From assembly GCF_020075705.1 (NCBI RefSeq), contig NZ_JAIQUM010000075.1:1-23504 (forward strand): DNA of 23,504 bases, written 5' to 3'. The notes under the pieces are model-generated. The model was not told where the DNA came from. It saw only the letters and a list, made by a program, of their open reading frames with translations, and searched no databases. A program made the translations under genes and the position numbers. This document shows positions 21,427 through 23,504 of this stretch, piece after piece; position 1 is the stretch's first letter, and every line of letters starts with the position of its first letter. Origin of the DNA: Metabacillus rhizolycopersici (lineage in GTDB: Bacteria > Bacillota > Bacilli > Bacillales > Bacillaceae).

Positions 21427-22803
21427 ATGAGCTCAAAATATATTAAGATAATGGAAGAAATTAAGCTTCAGCTAGCAGATGGATCGCTCATTGCAGGTAG
21501 TAAACTCCCTTCTGTTCGTCAGTTATCTGAGTATTTTTCATGTAGCAAAAATACGGTCATTAAAGCATACGAAGAACTAGAAAAAGAGCATTTAATTTAT
21601 TCTGTTCCTAAAAGTGGTTACTTTGTTGTGAATGAATTTCAAAATGCGACGAATGAAAATGACGTGATTGATTTCTTGTCTGCTGGTCCAGATAAAAACG
21701 TTATGCCTTATGTTGAATTTCAACATTGTATGAATCAAGCAATTGAACAATATAAAGAAGAGCTTTTTACATACTCTGATCAACAAGGGCTTTACTCATT
21801 ACGTGTACAGTTAGTGAAATATTTGCAGAATCTACAGGTGTTCACTCAACCAGAAAGAGTAGTCGTTGTTTCTGGCTCGCAGCAAGCCCTTAATTTATTA
21901 GTTTCTATGCCATTTCCAAATGGAAAAAACAATATTCTAATTGAACAGCCTACTTATTTCGGATTTATTGAGTCCACCAATCTGCACCAAGCTAATACTT
22001 TTGGAATTGAGTTATCGATGGAAGGGATTAATCTTGATCGTCTGGAATACATTTTTCGAAATAATGATATAAAATTTTTCTATATTATCCCGAGATTCCA
22101 CAATCCACTTGGACATTGTTACTCGAATAGCGAAAAGAAAAAAATCGTTGAGTTAGCTGAAAAATACGATGTATATATAGTGGAAGATGATTTTTTAGGA
22201 GACCTTGACCCAAATGCTAAATCAGATCCTTTATTTTCTTTTGATCCTTCTGGGAGAGTGATTTATATTAAAAGCTTTTCGAAAGTTTTTCTTCCAGGGT
22301 TAAGGATTGCTACTATCGTTCTTCCTACATTAATGATTAACAATTTTTTACGATATAAATTTAGTTCGGATTTTAATAGTTCAGCACTTTCTCAAGGTGC
22401 GCTAGAAATCTATTTAAAAAGTGGTATGTTTAATAGCCATCTCAAAAAAATAAAAGAGGTATACCGTACTAAAATGCAAATCCTTCAAGAAGCATGTGAA
22501 TTATTGCTACCGGCTAATACTCATTTTTCTAAACCGACTTCAGGATTCTATCTATCCATCAGTTTGCCCGAGAATGTGACAGCAAAACAGGTAGTTCATA
22601 TGCTAAACGAGCAGCATATTTATGTTGATGATGCCTCTAGAATGTTTTTACCAGAATATAAAAAGGAAAATCTCGTTCGATTAAGCATCTCTCAAGTGAA
22701 CGAGAGTCAAATTAAACCAGGGGTAGAGCGATTGGCTCACTGTATTGCTTTAATTGACAGTAGAAAAAATCATATTACTCCAAATAACTCTTTACTCATT
22801 TAG
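21427..22803 (+). CDS. MocR-type GntR/aminotransferase transcriptional regulator
   Basis: This is a 458-residue fusion of an N-terminal GntR winged helix (about 5-70: KLPSVRQLSEYFSCSKNTVI, then YEELEKEHLIYSVPKSGYFV) and a fold-type I aminotransferase domain that senses a metabolite through pyridoxal phosphate. PLP-site residues are visible: HNPLG (225-229), VEDDFLG (252-258), and SFSKVFLPGLR with K286 as the Schiff-base lysine and R293. An upstream in-frame ATG at 21400 would add nine residues. It overlaps the operator and has no ribosome binding site, whereas AAAGGAG sits nine bases before 21427. It probably controls the divergent EamA transporter and itself. Confidence 0.9.
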   Translation: MSSKYIKIMEEIKLQLADGSLIAGSKLPSVRQLSEYFSCSKNTVIKAYEELEKEHLIYSVPKSGYFVVNEFQNATNENDVIDFLSAGPDKNVMPYVEFQHCMNQAIEQYKEELFTYSDQQGLYSLRVQLVKYLQNLQVFTQPERVVVVSGSQQALNLLVSMPFPNGKNNILIEQPTYFGFIESTNLHQANTFGIELSMEGINLDRLEYIFRNNDIKFFYIIPRFHNPLGHCYSNSEKKKIVELAEKYDVYIVEDDFLGDLDPNAKSDPLFSFDPSGRVIYIKSFSKVFLPGLRIATIVLPTLMINNFLRYKFSSDFNSSALSQGALEIYLKSGMFNSHLKKIKEVYRTKMQILQEACELLLPANTHFSKPTSGFYLSISLPENVTAKQVVHMLNEQHIYVDDASRMFLPEYKKENLVRLSISQVNESQIKPGVERLAHCIALIDSRKNHITPNNSLLI

Positions 22804-22815
22804 TATGGGTAAGTT

Positions 22816-23504
22816 GGTTCTGGTGCAAAAACTTCAACACAATTGCAATTAATTTCTAAATCTTGGACATACTGATACTATCACTCTAAAAAAGGTGCGT
22901 GATCAGTATCGAAAAGCAGGATTTATTCAAGTGGAAACATTATCAGCCTGACATTATTTTGTTAACAGTGAGATGGTACCTGCGGTACAACTTGAGCTTT
23001 CGTAATTTAGTGGAGATGATGGAAGAACGTGGCTTATCGATGGCCCACACAACGATTATGAGTTGGGTTCATCAATATGGACCAGAATTAGATGAGAGAG
23101 TACGACGTCATCTTAAGTCAATAAATGACTCCTGGAGAGCCGATGAAACATATATCAAAGTAAAAGGTCAATGGATGTATCTATATCGTGCAGTCGATTC
23201 CGAAGGAAGTACAATTGATTTTTATCTCAGTAAAACAAGAAACAAAAAGGCTGCAAAGCGCTTCTTCAAGAAAGCTTTGCGGTCTTTTCATGTTTCAAAG
23301 CCTCGTGTCATAACAGTGGATAAAAATCCAGCTTAGCCTACAGCAGTTGAAGAATTGAGAAAAGAAAAAAACATACCATCAGGTATGCAACTCAGACAAA
23401 AGAAGTATTTAAATAATATCGTAGAACAGGATCATCGTTTTATCAAGAAACGTGTTCGTTCTATGTTAGGGTTGAAATCTTTTCGGACAGCTACTTACAT
23501 ACTG
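22816..23504 (+). mobile_element. IS6-family insertion sequence, copy 2 (partial)
   Basis: It begins with GGTTCTGGTGCAAAAACT (22816-22833), the same terminal repeat as copy 1, 13 bases after the MocR-type stop codon. It runs off the end of the window. Its transposase points right, so the two copies are inverted, with their 5' ends facing each other across 5.3 kb. Confidence 0.88.
22899..23504 (+). pseudogene. IS6-family transposase with an in-frame stop (partial)
   Basis: The N-terminus is intact here: DLFKWKHYQPDIILLTVRWY, then the helix-turn-helix region and the first catalytic Asp in DSWRADETYIKVKG, then VITVDKNPA. At 23334-23336 a TAG replaces the Tyr of the conserved NPAYP. The same frame continues after it as PTAVEELRKEKNIPSG and NNIVEQDHRFIKKRVRSMLG to the window end. 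The stop lies after the second Asp and before the catalytic Glu, so the product should be inactive. It is clearly related to copy 1 but differs at many residues. Confidence 0.88.

Noticed and set aside
1..23504. CRISPR arrays, tRNA and rRNA genes
   Set aside because: No regularly spaced repeats, cloverleaf-like segments or rRNA-like stretches were seen on either strand.

Overview
The window is AT-rich, with strong AGGAGG-type ribosome binding sites, sigma-A style promoters and Bacillales-type protein families (CntKLM, FbpA/FbpB, ZagA, PaiB, MocR-type regulator, IS6-family transposases). It most likely comes from a low-GC Gram-positive of the Bacillaceae/Planococcaceae. The theme is zinc acquisition and zinc sparing. 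The core is a complete opine-type metallophore operon in the same order as staphylopine cntKLMABCDFE of Staphylococcus aureus. It is followed by other genes that look like members of a Zur (zinc uptake repressor) regulon.

Layout. 1-2187 is a graveyard: the tail of an upstream gene, a broken serine recombinase, a possible lipoprotein fragment and a broken tyrosyl-tRNA synthetase fragment, separated by hairpin terminators. 2188-11798 is the metallophore island: an extended -10 promoter with a Zur box, cntK-cntL-cntM (biosynthesis), a second promoter with a Zur box, a 27-codon small ORF overlapping cntA, a terminator-like hairpin, then cntB-cntC-cntD-cntF (ABC importer) and cntE (MFS exporter). 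11838-12222 is a third Zur box followed by two overlapping small genes resembling the Fur-regulated basic proteins FbpA and FbpB. 12285-12592 is an insertion-sequence end scar fused to the C-terminal remnant of a ZnuA-type zinc-binding protein. 12883-14845 (minus strand) is a YcgR-like permease plus a YcgQ-like partner with a His-rich loop. It is divergent from zagA (15453-16646), and the intergenic region holds three Zur boxes and a remnant of a Zur-type ribosomal protein L33 gene. From 16680, an inactivated IS6-family element is followed by an M23 peptidase, a remnant of a Zur repressor gene next to a second copy of the same IS-end scar, paiB, an EamA transporter, a divergent MocR-type regulator, and a second inactivated IS6 copy in inverted orientation running off the window.

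How it fits together (inference). When zinc is scarce, Zur would leave its boxes. CntK/L/M would then make a D-histidine-derived opine metallophore, CntE would export it and CntABCDF would take the metal complex back up. ZagA, the YcgQR-like pair and perhaps the FbpAB-like proteins would redistribute or spare zinc. The remnants of znuA, zur and the L33 gene show that older zinc-response genes have decayed around the operon, so a working Zur must be encoded elsewhere if these boxes function.

The most unusual points are the Zur-box-controlled FbpAB-like pair, the small ORF coupled to cntA, and the paired IS-end scars abutting both broken zinc genes. All identifications are by reading motifs; no database search was run.
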